Source: Nonomuraea rhodomycinica | GTDB lineage: Bacteria; Actinomycetota; Actinomycetes; Streptosporangiales; Streptosporangiaceae | Direction of reading: 5' to 3' | DNA: 64,000 nucleotides | Assembly (NCBI RefSeq): GCF_013363995.1 | Contig: NZ_JABWGO010000001.1 | Location: 930,001-994,000, forward strand | Shown: positions 53,602 through 62,086 of the stretch, one piece after another | How the letters are laid out: each line of letters begins with the position of its first letter | How positions within the stretch are numbered: the first letter of the stretch is position 1 | Notes under the pieces: model-generated | What the model saw: only the letters and a program-made list of their open reading frames with translations | Told to the model about the DNA's origin: nothing | The model's database searches: none | Program-made: the position numbers and the translations under genes

Positions 53602-55263
53602 GTGGAACGCAAGGGCCTGGCCGCCGCGACCGCGGGACTCATCGCGGCCGCGGCCATGGTGCTGTCCGCCTTACCCGCCCTCCCCGCCTACGCGGCCCCG
53701 CCCGGGGCCACCCCCGCCCAGCAGGACTCCGGCGGGCGGACGCTCATCGCCGCCGCCGATCCGCCGGACGTCTCCCTCAGCGGTGTCAAGGCCCACCTGT
53801 CGCAGCTCCAGACGATCGCGACGGCCAACGGCGGCACCCGCAGGTCCACCGGCGCCGGCTACACCGCGTCCGTCTCGTACGTGGAGCAGAAGCTGCGCGA
53901 CGCCGGCTACACGGTGACCCGCCAGAGCTGCACCTCCGGCTGCACCGGCGGCGCGGGCCCGAACGTGATCGCGGACTGGCCCGGCGGCGACGAGAACCAG
54001 GTCGTCATGGCCGGCGCCCACCTCGACAGCGTGGGGGCCGGTCCCGGCATCAACGACAACGGTTCCGGCTCCGGCGCCCTGCTGGAGGTGGCGCTGACCC
54101 TGGCCGCCCAGCGGCCCACCATGGCCAAGCACGTCCGGTTCGGCTGGTGGACCGACGAGGAGCAGGGGCTCAACGGCTCCGAGTTCTACGTCAACTCCCT
54201 CGGCTCCACGGGGCGCTCGAAGATCCAGGTGTACTACAACTACGACATGGTCGGCTCACCCAACGGCGGCTACTTCATCAACAACATCACCACCACGGCC
54301 GCCCAGCCGCTCAAGGAGTTCTACGACAAGCTGAACCTCCAGCCCGAGGAGAACACCGAGGGCGCCAACCGCTCCGACGACGCCTCCTTCCGCAACGCCG
54401 GCATCGCCACCTCGGGCGTGGCCGCGGGAGCGAGCTACACCAAGACCTCGGCGCAGGCCGCCAAGTGGGGCGGCACGTCCGGGCGCGCCTACGACTCCTG
54501 CTACCACTCCTCCTGCGACACCAGCTCCAACATCAACGACACGATCCTGGACCGGGCCTCCGACGCCGCCCTGTACGCCCTGTGGAAGCGGGCCGTCGGC
54601 GGCGACACACCGAGCCGTGACTTCTCGATCTCGGCCAACCCGGGCTCGGGCACGGTGCAGGCGGGCTCCCCGGCCACCACCACCATCGCCACCCAGACCA
54701 CGGCCGGCAACGCCCAGGCGGTCAACCTGTCGGCCAGCGGCCTGCCCACCGGCGCCACGGCCAGCTTCAACCCCGCCTCGGTCACCTCCGGCGGCTCCTC
54801 CACCCTGACCATCGCCACCGCCCCGACCACCCCGGCCGGCTCCTACAACGTCACGGTGACCGGCACCGGCGAGACGGCCACACACACCGCCACCTACGCG
54901 CTGACCGTCCAGGGCACCTCGGGCGGCCGGACCTTCACCAACGGCACCAACTACACCATCTCCGACTACTCCACCGTGCAGAGCCCGATCACCTCCACGG
55001 CCACCGGCACCGCCACCTCCCCGGTCAAGCTGTCGGTCACCATCAGCCACACCTGCGCCGAGGACCTCGACATCTGGCTGCGCGGACCCAGCGGCCAGTG
55101 GTACGCGGTCGACCGGTACGGCGGCACGAGCTGCACCTCCTACGGCACCAGGACCTACTCGGTGCCGGTCAGCCAGCAGGCCGCAGGCACCTGGACCCTC
55201 GAGGTCAGCGACGTCTACCTCGGTGACACCGGGTTCCTGGACTCCTGGAGCATCACCGTCTGA
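53602..55263 (+). CDS. Secreted M28 aminopeptidase with P/Homo-B domain
   Basis: 553 aa. Sec signal peptide ([15 protein letters not shown] to ALPAYA). M28 catalytic domain (about 50-340) keeps the two-zinc ligands of Streptomyces griseus aminopeptidase: [38 protein letters not shown]. An Ig-like linker (about 345-440, Thr/Ser rich) precedes a C-terminal P/Homo-B domain ([16 protein letters not shown] to LDSWSITV). Codon 24, in the signal peptide, is TTA, rare here and bldA-dependent in Streptomyces. GTG start with AAGGAG 8 bases upstream. Confidence 0.93.
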   Translation: MERKGLAAATAGLIAAAAMVLSALPALPAYAAPPGATPAQQDSGGRTLIAAADPPDVSLSGVKAHLSQLQTIATANGGTRRSTGAGYTASVSYVEQKLRDAGYTVTRQSCTSGCTGGAGPNVIADWPGGDENQVVMAGAHLDSVGAGPGINDNGSGSGALLEVALTLAAQRPTMAKHVRFGWWTDEEQGLNGSEFYVNSLGSTGRSKIQVYYNYDMVGSPNGGYFINNITTTAAQPLKEFYDKLNLQPEENTEGANRSDDASFRNAGIATSGVAAGASYTKTSAQAAKWGGTSGRAYDSCYHSSCDTSSNINDTILDRASDAALYALWKRAVGGDTPSRDFSISANPGSGTVQAGSPATTTIATQTTAGNAQAVNLSASGLPTGATASFNPASVTSGGSSTLTIATAPTTPAGSYNVTVTGTGETATHTATYALTVQGTSGGRTFTNGTNYTISDYSTVQSPITSTATGTATSPVKLSVTISHTCAEDLDIWLRGPSGQWYAVDRYGGTSCTSYGTRTYSVPVSQQAAGTWTLEVSDVYLGDTGFLDSWSITV

Positions 55264-55278
55264 CCCCCGTCGAGCGAA

Positions 55279-55310
55279 AGCCCCGGCCGACTCTCCCCCC
55301 GGCCGGGGCT
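55279..55310 (+). terminator. Strong hairpin after the peptidase gene
   Basis: AGCCCCGGCCG and CGGCCGGGGCT pair perfectly (11 bp) around a 10-base loop, 15 bases after the stop, followed by CTCCCCTT. Confidence 0.75.
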
Positions 55311-55433
55311 CTCCCCTTCGGTCGCCTCGGTGGCGGACGGGGACCGATGGCCGGCCGGCCGAGGACCTTCGCCTCTGATCAGGACGCCGCGCCGTCCGGG
55401 AGATTGAGTGAAGGTGTGACCGAGGGAGAGATC

Positions 55434-55883
55434 ATGTGCAACTACTGTGGCTGCCGGGAGTTCCCGCTGATCGGCCGGCTGTCCCAGGAACACTGGGACA
55501 TCAAGGAGTGCGCGGGAGCGCTGCGCCGCGCGATCGGCGAAGGCAGGCACGGCGAGGCCACGACGCTCCTCGACGAGCTGCTCGCCCGGCTCGTCCCGCA
55601 CACCGCCACCGAGGAGAGCGGGCTGTTCGCCGAGCTGCGCGCCGACGGGTCACTGGCCGAGGAGGTGGAGCGGCTGTGCGCCGAGCACGCCGGCATCCAC
55701 GGCGTGCTCGGGGCGATCGACCGGGCCGCACCGGACTGGCCCGCCGTGCTGCGGGCGCTGGACGCGTTGCACCAGCACATCGACCACGAGGAGCACGGCC
55801 TGTTCCCCGCCGCCGTCATCATGTTGCCGCTGGCCGCCTGGGACCGCATCACGCCCGGCCAGTCCGCGACACCGGCCGGCTAG
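55434..55883 (+). CDS. Hemerythrin HHE-domain protein
   Basis: 149 aa. The start MCNYCGCREFPLIGRLSQEH has Cys residues before the first ligand His; later ligands are in LVPHTATEESGLF (HxxxE), CAEHAGIHGVL and HIDHEEHGLF (HxxxE). A four-helix bundle that holds a di-iron site for O2 or NO. ATG at 55434 with GGGAGAG upstream; the in-frame extension to 55347 lacks homology. Stand-alone relative of the domain fused to the P-type ATPase, and close to the nitrate reductase operon. Confidence 0.85.
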   Translation: MCNYCGCREFPLIGRLSQEHWDIKECAGALRRAIGEGRHGEATTLLDELLARLVPHTATEESGLFAELRADGSLAEEVERLCAEHAGIHGVLGAIDRAAPDWPAVLRALDALHQHIDHEEHGLFPAAVIMLPLAAWDRITPGQSATPAG

Positions 55884-55950
55884 CCGGACTCGCGGCGCGG
55901 GCCGCTCGCCGGTCCCTTCGAGCGCGCCCGACGGGGCGTTCGCGGCCGGT

Positions 55951-56388
55951 TCAGGTCGCGGGCAGGGCGGTGGCGAGCAGGACGACGCCGAGCGATCCCA
56001 CCAGGGAGCTCACGGCCATCGTCCGGGCGAGCCCGCGCCGCCCCGCGCCGCTGGCCCAGCCATGCACGGCGGCGGCGGCCATGACGGCGCAGAACAGCAG
56101 CAGCTTGGCGGCCAGGATCCGGCCGTAGCCGGGGTCGGCCAGCGAGGACCAGGTGACGCCCTTGCGCCAGGCCAGAGCCACGCCGGTGCCGAGCTGGACG
56201 GGCAGGAACACCGCCGCGGTGAAGAGGCCGAAACGGCGGCCGACCGCGCTCAGCACCGCGGCCCGGCGCCGCTCGTCCAGCAGCGCGCGGGCCAGGGGCA
56301 GCACGACCAGCGACACGGTGAGCTGCCCGCCGACCCACAGCGCCGCCGAGAGCACGTGCAGGAACCGGACCGCCGACCACCACGTCAC
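55951..56388 (-). CDS. CopD-like/DUF2269-type membrane protein
   Basis: 145 aa, four hydrophobic segments. The start VTWWSAVRFLHVLSAALWVGG and later ILAAKLLLFCAVMAAAAVHGW match the CopD-type helical bundle, with His in FLHV and AVHGW placed like heme or copper ligands. GTG start overlaps the narK-type stop by GTGA, so it is the last gene of the nitrate operon. Copper or heme-b handling in the membrane is the likely role; not proven. Confidence 0.72.
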   Translation of the reverse strand: MTWWSAVRFLHVLSAALWVGGQLTVSLVVLPLARALLDERRRAAVLSAVGRRFGLFTAAVFLPVQLGTGVALAWRKGVTWSSLADPGYGRILAAKLLLFCAVMAAAAVHGWASGAGRRGLARTMAVSSLVGSLGVVLLATALPAT

Positions 56389-57629
56389 CGCGCGCGCACC
56401 TGGAGCGCGCCGTGGGCCGCCGGGGTGAGGCGTCGCGCCGCCGTCAGGCGCACCACCGTCAGCGTCAGCACCACGGCCAGCGCCGAGGTTCCGGCCAGCA
56501 GCGCCAGGCCGAGCCCGTAGGAGCCGAGCCGGCCGTAGAGGAAGCCCATCAGCAGGGGCGGCACGAACCCGCCGAGCCCGCCCGCGGCGCCGACGAGCCC
56601 GGTCACCGAGCCCACCTTGTCCGCGGGGGCGACCTGGGCGACCAGGGCGAAGGTGGCGCCGCTGCCCGCGCCGAGCGCGGCGGCCATGGTCAGGAAGGCG
56701 ACCGTGCCCACCGGCATCAGGCCGGGGGTGAGGGCCTGGACCGCCGCCATGACGCCGACCACGGCGAACACGCCGGTCAGGACCGGGACCGAGCCGGTCC
56801 GGTCGGACAGCCACCCGCCGATCGGCCGCATGACGACCGCGAGGACCACGAAACCGGCCATGCGGTTGGCGGCGTCGGCCTGGTCGAGACCGTAGCCGGT
56901 CTGCAGGTAGGCGGGCAGGTAGACGGAGAAGGCGACGTAGCCGCCGAACGCCACGGCGTACAGGACGCACGCCTGCCAGGTGATCGCCAGTCGGGCGGTG
57001 GCCGCCAGGCGTCCCAGGAGTGGTTGCGCCGCGACGGCGCGGCCGGGCGCGTCGCGCATGACCAGCCAGGCCACGGCGGCGTAGAGCGCCAGCGCCACCG
57101 CGGTGATGAGGAAGGGGGCGGCCGCCCCGCCGGCCTTGACGAGCCGGACCGTGGTCAGGGCGCTGATCGCGGTGCCGCCCATGCCGGCGCCGAAGACGCC
57201 GATGGCCAGGCCACGACGGTGCGGCGGGAACCAGGCGTTGACGAACGGCACGCCGACGGCGAACACCGTTCCGGCGATGCCCAGGAAGAAGCCGCCGGCC
57301 AGCAGCATGGGCAGCGAGCTCTGCCCGGCCACGCCGATGAAGACGACGGGCACGATACTGCAGGCCGAGATCAGCGGGAACATCACCCGGCCGCCGAAGC
57401 GGTCGGTGAGCGCGCCGACCGGGATGCGGCCCAGCGAGCCGACGATCACCGGGACGGCGACCAGCAGGGCCTGCTGGCCGGGTGACAGGCCGAGCAGGTC
57501 CTTGAAGCGCGGCCCGAGCGGGCTGAGCAGCGCCCAGGCCCAGAAATTCAGCGCGAACCCGAGGGTCGCCAGGCCGAGCATCAGCGCGGGCCTGCCGCCG
57601 GCGGGGGCAGGGCCCTTGTCGTCGATCAC
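56385..57629 (-). CDS. narK: NarK-type nitrate/nitrite transporter
   Basis: 414 aa, 12 segments. Nitrate-signature-like Gly-rich regions occur in segments 5 and 11 (GVFGAGMGGTAISAL and GLVGAAGGLGGFVPP), and the start FALNFWAWALLSPLGPRFKD fits NarK/NasA. Moves nitrate in and/or nitrite out for the reductase. GTG start with GAGGAGAG upstream, overlapping the nitronate monooxygenase-like stop. Confidence 0.9.
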   Translation of the reverse strand: MIDDKGPAPAGGRPALMLGLATLGFALNFWAWALLSPLGPRFKDLLGLSPGQQALLVAVPVIVGSLGRIPVGALTDRFGGRVMFPLISACSIVPVVFIGVAGQSSLPMLLAGGFFLGIAGTVFAVGVPFVNAWFPPHRRGLAIGVFGAGMGGTAISALTTVRLVKAGGAAAPFLITAVALALYAAVAWLVMRDAPGRAVAAQPLLGRLAATARLAITWQACVLYAVAFGGYVAFSVYLPAYLQTGYGLDQADAANRMAGFVVLAVVMRPIGGWLSDRTGSVPVLTGVFAVVGVMAAVQALTPGLMPVGTVAFLTMAAALGAGSGATFALVAQVAPADKVGSVTGLVGAAGGLGGFVPPLLMGFLYGRLGSYGLGLALLAGTSALAVVLTLTVVRLTAARRLTPAAHGALQVRAR

Positions 57630-59119
57630 TGTTGTCTCTCCTCACTGCTGTCGCGCGGGATGCCGGTCGTGGGCGCACGGCCGGGGGTGGGGCCGGGGGC
57701 TCCTCGCAGGATGCGGTGGACGACGTCCGCGGCCGAGTGGTCCTCGGGCAGGCCCTGGAGGAAGGCGATGTCCTGGCCCAGGGTGAGCAGGGCGGCCTCG
57801 CGGTAACCGTCGGCGCGGTGCTGGGGCAGCCCGATGGCGGCGGTCAGGCCGTTGCACAGGCACTGGCGTCCCTCGGCCTCCCCCACCGTGCCGCCCTTGC
57901 GCACGTACGCCTCGACGGGCTCGGCGGGGCAGCGGTAGCCGATCGCGCCGCCGGGCCTGACGTACGGGGTGCGCAGGTAGCCCAGGTCGCACAGCCGGGG
58001 CCGCCGTTCGTGGACCTCGGGCTCGGACAGGGTGCCGGGCATCCGGGCGACCTTGAACGGGAAGCCGGTCGGCGAGGCGCGCGGGTCGTTGCGGACCTCC
58101 AGGGTCCCGGCGGAGGCGGCGCGCAGCAGGCGGCGCCGGAGGGCGTCGTCGAACCCGGACTCCCGGCACAGCGCGAACGCCGACCCCACCTGGACACCGG
58201 TGGCCCCCGCGGCCAGCGCCCGGGCCAGCCCGCCGGGCCCGCCGTAGCCGCCGGCCAGCCAGAACGGCAGGCCCAGCGCGCTCATCTTGCCGAGGTCGGC
58301 CTCGTCGCGCGGCCCGTACACCGGCTCACCGGCGGCGTCCAGCAGCGGGCGGCCGCGCGGCGGCGCGCTGTGGCCGCCGGCCACCGGCGTCTCCACGACG
58401 AACCCGTCCGGCCGGGTCCGCGGCGAACGGGCCAGGTAGGCGGCCAGCACGTGGGAGGAGACGATCGCCAGCAGCTTCGGCCGCCGCCACGGCTCGGCGG
58501 GGCGGGGCAGCAACGCGCCCGGGTCGAGGCCGACCGTGTGCCGGTCGTCGCCCGCTCCCGCCACGGTGACGGCGATCTCGGCCGGGCGGTGCGCGGCGAA
58601 CTCGTCGAGCAGGTGCGGGATCTCCGTCGGGATGCCCGCCCCCATCAGCACGTAGTCGGCCCCGGCCAGCATCGCCCCGAACACGGCGGCCGGCGTGGCG
58701 AGCTGGATCTTCTCCAGGTAGTTGACGCCGATCGGGCCGTCGTGCCCCTGCTTGGCGAGGAAGACCTCGGCGAAGTTGGCGACCACGGCCAGTTCGTCGC
58801 GGGCGCGGCTGGGCCGCAGGCCGAGCCGGGGCACCGGCCGGTACGGCGTGCCCGGCGCGATCCCGCCCGGCACGAAGTAGCGGCCGAGCACCCGTCCGGC
58901 GATCGCCGGCTCCGGGAAGCAGGCCAGCGCGCGGCGCAGGTGGCCGCCGGGATCGCCGAGCTGGAGGCGGCGGGCCAGCGTGACGTCCAGGGCCGTGCCC
59001 GACACGACGCCGAGCTGCCCGGTACGGGCGACCGCGCGCGCCAGCCGCCACCCGGACACCCCGACGCCCATGCCGCCCTGGATGACGACGGGGAGCGCGG
59101 CCCCGGGCCCGCCGGTCAT
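57626..59119 (-). CDS. Nitronate monooxygenase-like flavoprotein in the nar operon
   Basis: 497 aa, longer than classical nitronate monooxygenases (about 320-380). TIM-barrel FMN features: PVVIQGGMGVGVSGWRLA at the N-terminus, VLMGAGIPTEIP, the likely catalytic His in VETPVAGGHSAPPRG, and the phosphate site WLAGGYGGPGGLARALAAGATGVQVGSAFA split over two strands. The C-terminal addition has Cys residues (CDLGYL, YRCPAEP, QCLCNGL). Oxidises nitronates or similar; within nar it may detoxify a side product. Overlaps both neighbours. Confidence 0.82.
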   Translation of the reverse strand: MTGGPGAALPVVIQGGMGVGVSGWRLARAVARTGQLGVVSGTALDVTLARRLQLGDPGGHLRRALACFPEPAIAGRVLGRYFVPGGIAPGTPYRPVPRLGLRPSRARDELAVVANFAEVFLAKQGHDGPIGVNYLEKIQLATPAAVFGAMLAGADYVLMGAGIPTEIPHLLDEFAAHRPAEIAVTVAGAGDDRHTVGLDPGALLPRPAEPWRRPKLLAIVSSHVLAAYLARSPRTRPDGFVVETPVAGGHSAPPRGRPLLDAAGEPVYGPRDEADLGKMSALGLPFWLAGGYGGPGGLARALAAGATGVQVGSAFALCRESGFDDALRRRLLRAASAGTLEVRNDPRASPTGFPFKVARMPGTLSEPEVHERRPRLCDLGYLRTPYVRPGGAIGYRCPAEPVEAYVRKGGTVGEAEGRQCLCNGLTAAIGLPQHRADGYREAALLTLGQDIAFLQGLPEDHSAADVVHRILRGAPGPTPGRAPTTGIPRDSSEERQQ

Positions 59120-59805
59120 CGGCGTGCCCCGAGCGGGGCACGCCGCCGGTAGACGACGTAGGGCCGCCACAGGTACGCGATGGGCGCCGACCAGACGTGG
59201 ACCAGCCTGGTGAACGGCCAGATCGCGGCGAGCACCCAGGCCGACAGCGCGTGCAGCTGGAAGACCAGCGGCACGCCGGCCATCAGGCCGGGGTCGGGGT
59301 GGAAGGTCAGGACGCCGCGGAACCAGACGGCGATGGTGGCGCGGTAGTCGTAGCCGCCGCCGAGCAGGTTCTGGCCCACGGTCGCCGCCAGGCCGAGCGC
59401 GATCGTGAGCGTCAGCACGGCGAACAGGACCTTGTCGGCGCGGGTGGTGGTGCGGCGCACGCGCGGGCTGGTGAGGCGGCGGGCCAGCAGCAGCCCCAGG
59501 CCGGCCACCACCATGAGCCCGGCCACGGTCCCGGCGCTCACCGACACCAGGTGGTAGAGGTGCTCGTCCACGCCGACCGCCTCGGTCAGGCTCTTCGGGA
59601 CGAGCAGGCCCAGCACGTGGCCGCCGATGGCGGCGAACGCGCCGAGGTGGAACAGCGGGGACCCCAGCCGCAGCAGCCGGCTCTCCAGGACCTGCGTGGT
59701 GCGGGTGGTCCAGCCGAACTGGTCGACCCGCCAGCGCCAGACGTGACCGACCACGAAGATCGTCAGAGCGATGTAGGGGGCGACGACCCACAGCGCGACG
59801 CTCAC
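59116..59805 (-). CDS. narI: Respiratory nitrate reductase gamma subunit (cytochrome b)
   Basis: 229 aa, five membrane segments. Heme b ligand His candidates are in SPLFHLGAFAAIGGHVLG and FQLHALSAWV/RLVHVW, as in NarI. Passes electrons from menaquinol to NarH. GTG start at 59805 with GGAGG 7 bases upstream, overlapping the narJ stop; its stop overlaps the next ATG. Confidence 0.93.
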   Translation of the reverse strand: MSVALWVVAPYIALTIFVVGHVWRWRVDQFGWTTRTTQVLESRLLRLGSPLFHLGAFAAIGGHVLGLLVPKSLTEAVGVDEHLYHLVSVSAGTVAGLMVVAGLGLLLARRLTSPRVRRTTTRADKVLFAVLTLTIALGLAATVGQNLLGGGYDYRATIAVWFRGVLTFHPDPGLMAGVPLVFQLHALSAWVLAAIWPFTRLVHVWSAPIAYLWRPYVVYRRRAPLGARR

Positions 59806-60539
59806 GGCCGCACCTCCGTCTCGTTCAGCGGCGGCCCGCACGGGGCCAGACCGACGTGTTCGGCGGGCGGCCCGTACGGGGATGGTCCGAAGTTCCCGGC
59901 GGGCGGCCCGTAGGGGGCCAGGCCGACGTCCTCGGCGGGCGGCCCGGTCAGCGCCAGCTCGGCGACGGCGGCGCGCTCGGCCGCCGGCAGGTCGGGCAGT
60001 TCCGCGCAGAGCGCGTCGAGCACCAGCGAGTAGGACGAGCCGGCCTCGCGCAGCGCGGTGCGGATGAGCTCCAGCCCCTTGCGGTGCTGGCGCAGCGGCG
60101 CCTCGCCGGTGGACGGCCCGGCCAGCGCGGCGAACTCGCAGACCACCGGCAGGTAGTCGGGCAGCTCTCCCTCGGGCGGGACGAGCCCGGCCACGCGATA
60201 GCGCTGCTTGAGGGTGAGCAGGGCCATGCCGCGGCGGCGGGTGTCGCCGTGCAGGTAGTAGGTGAGGTAGAGGCTCGACCTGCGGCGCAGGTCGAAGGTC
60301 TCGACGTAGGCACGGGCCAGCCGCGTCGGCTCGCACTCGGCGTACCAGGCGGTGAACGCGACGAGGGCGTCGCGGGTGGCCGACTCCGGCAGCGCGGCGG
60401 CGGCCCGGCCCAGCTCGTCGCGGGCGGCGAGGAGCTCGGCGTCCGGGTACTGGAGCAGCAGCGAGATCAGCCGGAACAACCGCGCACGGTTCCGCGGCGC
60501 CGCGAAGGCGGCGGGCTCACGCCGGGTCAGGAGTCTCAT
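59802..60539 (-). CDS. narJ: Nitrate reductase molybdenum-cofactor assembly chaperone
   Basis: 245 aa. TorD-like helical fold with RLISLLLQYPDAELL, YVETFDLRRRSSLYLTYYLHGDTRRRG and the LPDYLPVVCEFAAL segment typical of NarJ. Needed to insert Mo-cofactor into NarG. The C-terminal tail carries three 12-residue repeats (GPPAEDVGLAPY-like) not usual in NarJ. ATG overlaps the narH stop. Confidence 0.92.
   Translation of the reverse strand: MRLLTRREPAAFAAPRNRARLFRLISLLLQYPDAELLAARDELGRAAAALPESATRDALVAFTAWYAECEPTRLARAYVETFDLRRRSSLYLTYYLHGDTRRRGMALLTLKQRYRVAGLVPPEGELPDYLPVVCEFAALAGPSTGEAPLRQHRKGLELIRTALREAGSSYSLVLDALCAELPDLPAAERAAVAELALTGPPAEDVGLAPYGPPAGNFGPSPYGPPAEHVGLAPCGPPLNETEVRP
59831..59938. 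repeat. Three 36-bp tandem repeats inside the narJ 3' end
   Basis: Units start at 59831, 59867 and 59903, each GCGGCCCG followed by TACGGG-like and ending CGGCGG, plus a partial fourth. They encode the 12-residue repeats of the NarJ tail and keep the frame, as expected for slippage-grown repeats. Confidence 0.9.
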
Positions 60540-62086
60540 GCCGTGCCTCCGTCGCGCACGAAGAGCTTCAGGCCGAGCCGCCCGTCGCCGCGGCGGCCGG
60601 TGACGCCGGCCGGGTGGAAGTCGCTCATGCCGGGACCGCCGTCGCCGTCCAGGCTGCACCCGCCCGCCTGGGCGGACAGGGCGGCGGCGTCCTCGCGGTG
60701 CGCGGCGGGCACGACGTAGCGTTCGTCGTACTTGGCGATGGCCAGCAGCCGGTACAGCTCCTCCATCTCGGCCGCCCGCATCCCCACCGACTCCAGCAGG
60801 TCCTCGGCGACGGTGCCGTCGAGGGTGCGGGCCCGCATGTAGGCGCGCATCGCCGACAGCTTCATCAGCACCCCGGCCACGACCTCGGTGTCGCCCGCCG
60901 AGAACAGGCTCGCCAGGTACTCCAGCGGGATGCGCAGGTCGGTGATGGCGTGGAAGACGTTGTCGGGGTCGTCGGCGTCGGCGCCCGCGCCGGTGACGGC
61001 GTCGAGGACGGGCGACAGCGGCGGGATGTACCAGACCATGGGCAGCGTGCGGTACTCCGGGTGCAGCGGCAGCGCCACCCGGTACTCCATGGCCAGCCGG
61101 TAGATCGGCGAGCGCCGCGCCGCGGCGATCCAGTCCTCGCTGATGCCCGCGGCGCGGGCCGCCTCGACCACCTCCGGGTCGGACGGGTCGAGGAAGACGC
61201 GGCGCTGGGCCTCCAGCAGGTCCCGCGGGTCGGGGACGCGCGCGGCCTCCAGCACCGCGTCGGCGTCGTACAGGATCAGGCCGAGGTAGCGCAGGCGGCC
61301 GACGCAGGTCTCGGCGCACACGGTCGGCTGTCCCGCCTCGATGCGGGGGAAGCAGAACGTGCACTTCTCGGCCTTGCCGGTCCTGTGGTTGACGTACACC
61401 TTCTTGTACGGGCACGAGGACACGCACATGCGCCACCCGCGGCAGCGGTCCTGGTCCACCAGGACGATGCCGTCCTCCTCCCGCTTGTACATCGCGCCGG
61501 ACGGGCAGGCGGCGACGCAGGCCGGGTTGAGGCAGTGCTCGCAGATGCGCGGCAGGTGGAACATGAAGGTCTTGTCGAACTCCATCCGCACCTGCTCCGC
61601 CATGGCGGCCAGGTTGGGGTCGGCCGGCGCGTGCTCGGGGGCGCCGCCCAGGTCGTCCTCCCAGTTCGCGCCCCAGGTGATCGCCATGTCCCGGCCGGTG
61701 ATGGCCGACTTGGGGCGGATGACCGGGGTGTGCGGCCCGGCGGGGGCGTTGACGAGGGTGTCGTAGTCGTAGGTGGCCGGCTCGTAGTAGTCGTCCAGGT
61801 CCGGGAGGTCCGGGTTGGAGAACAGGTTGAGCAGCCGCTTGACGCGGCCTCCGGCGCGGAGCTTGAGCCGGCCGCGCCGGTCGAGCTGCCAGCCGCCGTG
61901 CCAGCGCTCCTGGTCCTCGTAGCGCTTGGGGTAGCCGACGCCGGGTTTGGTCTCGACGTTGTTGAACCAGACGTACTCGACGCCGTCGCGGTTGGTCCAG
62001 GTCTGCTTGCACGTGACGGAGCAGGTGTGGCAGCCGATGCACTTGTCGAGGTTCATCACCATCGCGACCTGTGCCATGACCCTCAT
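60536..62086 (-). CDS. narH: Respiratory nitrate reductase beta subunit (iron-sulfur)
   Basis: 516 aa. Four cluster sets: CIGCHTCSVTC, CEHCLNPACVAACP, CRGWRMCVSSCP (Trp in place of one Cys, giving the 3Fe-4S cluster) and CTFCFPR/CAETC. Ferredoxin-type electron wire from NarI to NarG. ATG at 62086 overlaps the narG stop (TGATG); an ATG at 62077 is possible. Confidence 0.96.
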   Translation of the reverse strand: MRVMAQVAMVMNLDKCIGCHTCSVTCKQTWTNRDGVEYVWFNNVETKPGVGYPKRYEDQERWHGGWQLDRRGRLKLRAGGRVKRLLNLFSNPDLPDLDDYYEPATYDYDTLVNAPAGPHTPVIRPKSAITGRDMAITWGANWEDDLGGAPEHAPADPNLAAMAEQVRMEFDKTFMFHLPRICEHCLNPACVAACPSGAMYKREEDGIVLVDQDRCRGWRMCVSSCPYKKVYVNHRTGKAEKCTFCFPRIEAGQPTVCAETCVGRLRYLGLILYDADAVLEAARVPDPRDLLEAQRRVFLDPSDPEVVEAARAAGISEDWIAAARRSPIYRLAMEYRVALPLHPEYRTLPMVWYIPPLSPVLDAVTGAGADADDPDNVFHAITDLRIPLEYLASLFSAGDTEVVAGVLMKLSAMRAYMRARTLDGTVAEDLLESVGMRAAEMEELYRLLAIAKYDERYVVPAAHREDAAALSAQAGGCSLDGDGGPGMSDFHPAGVTGRRGDGRLGLKLFVRDGGTA

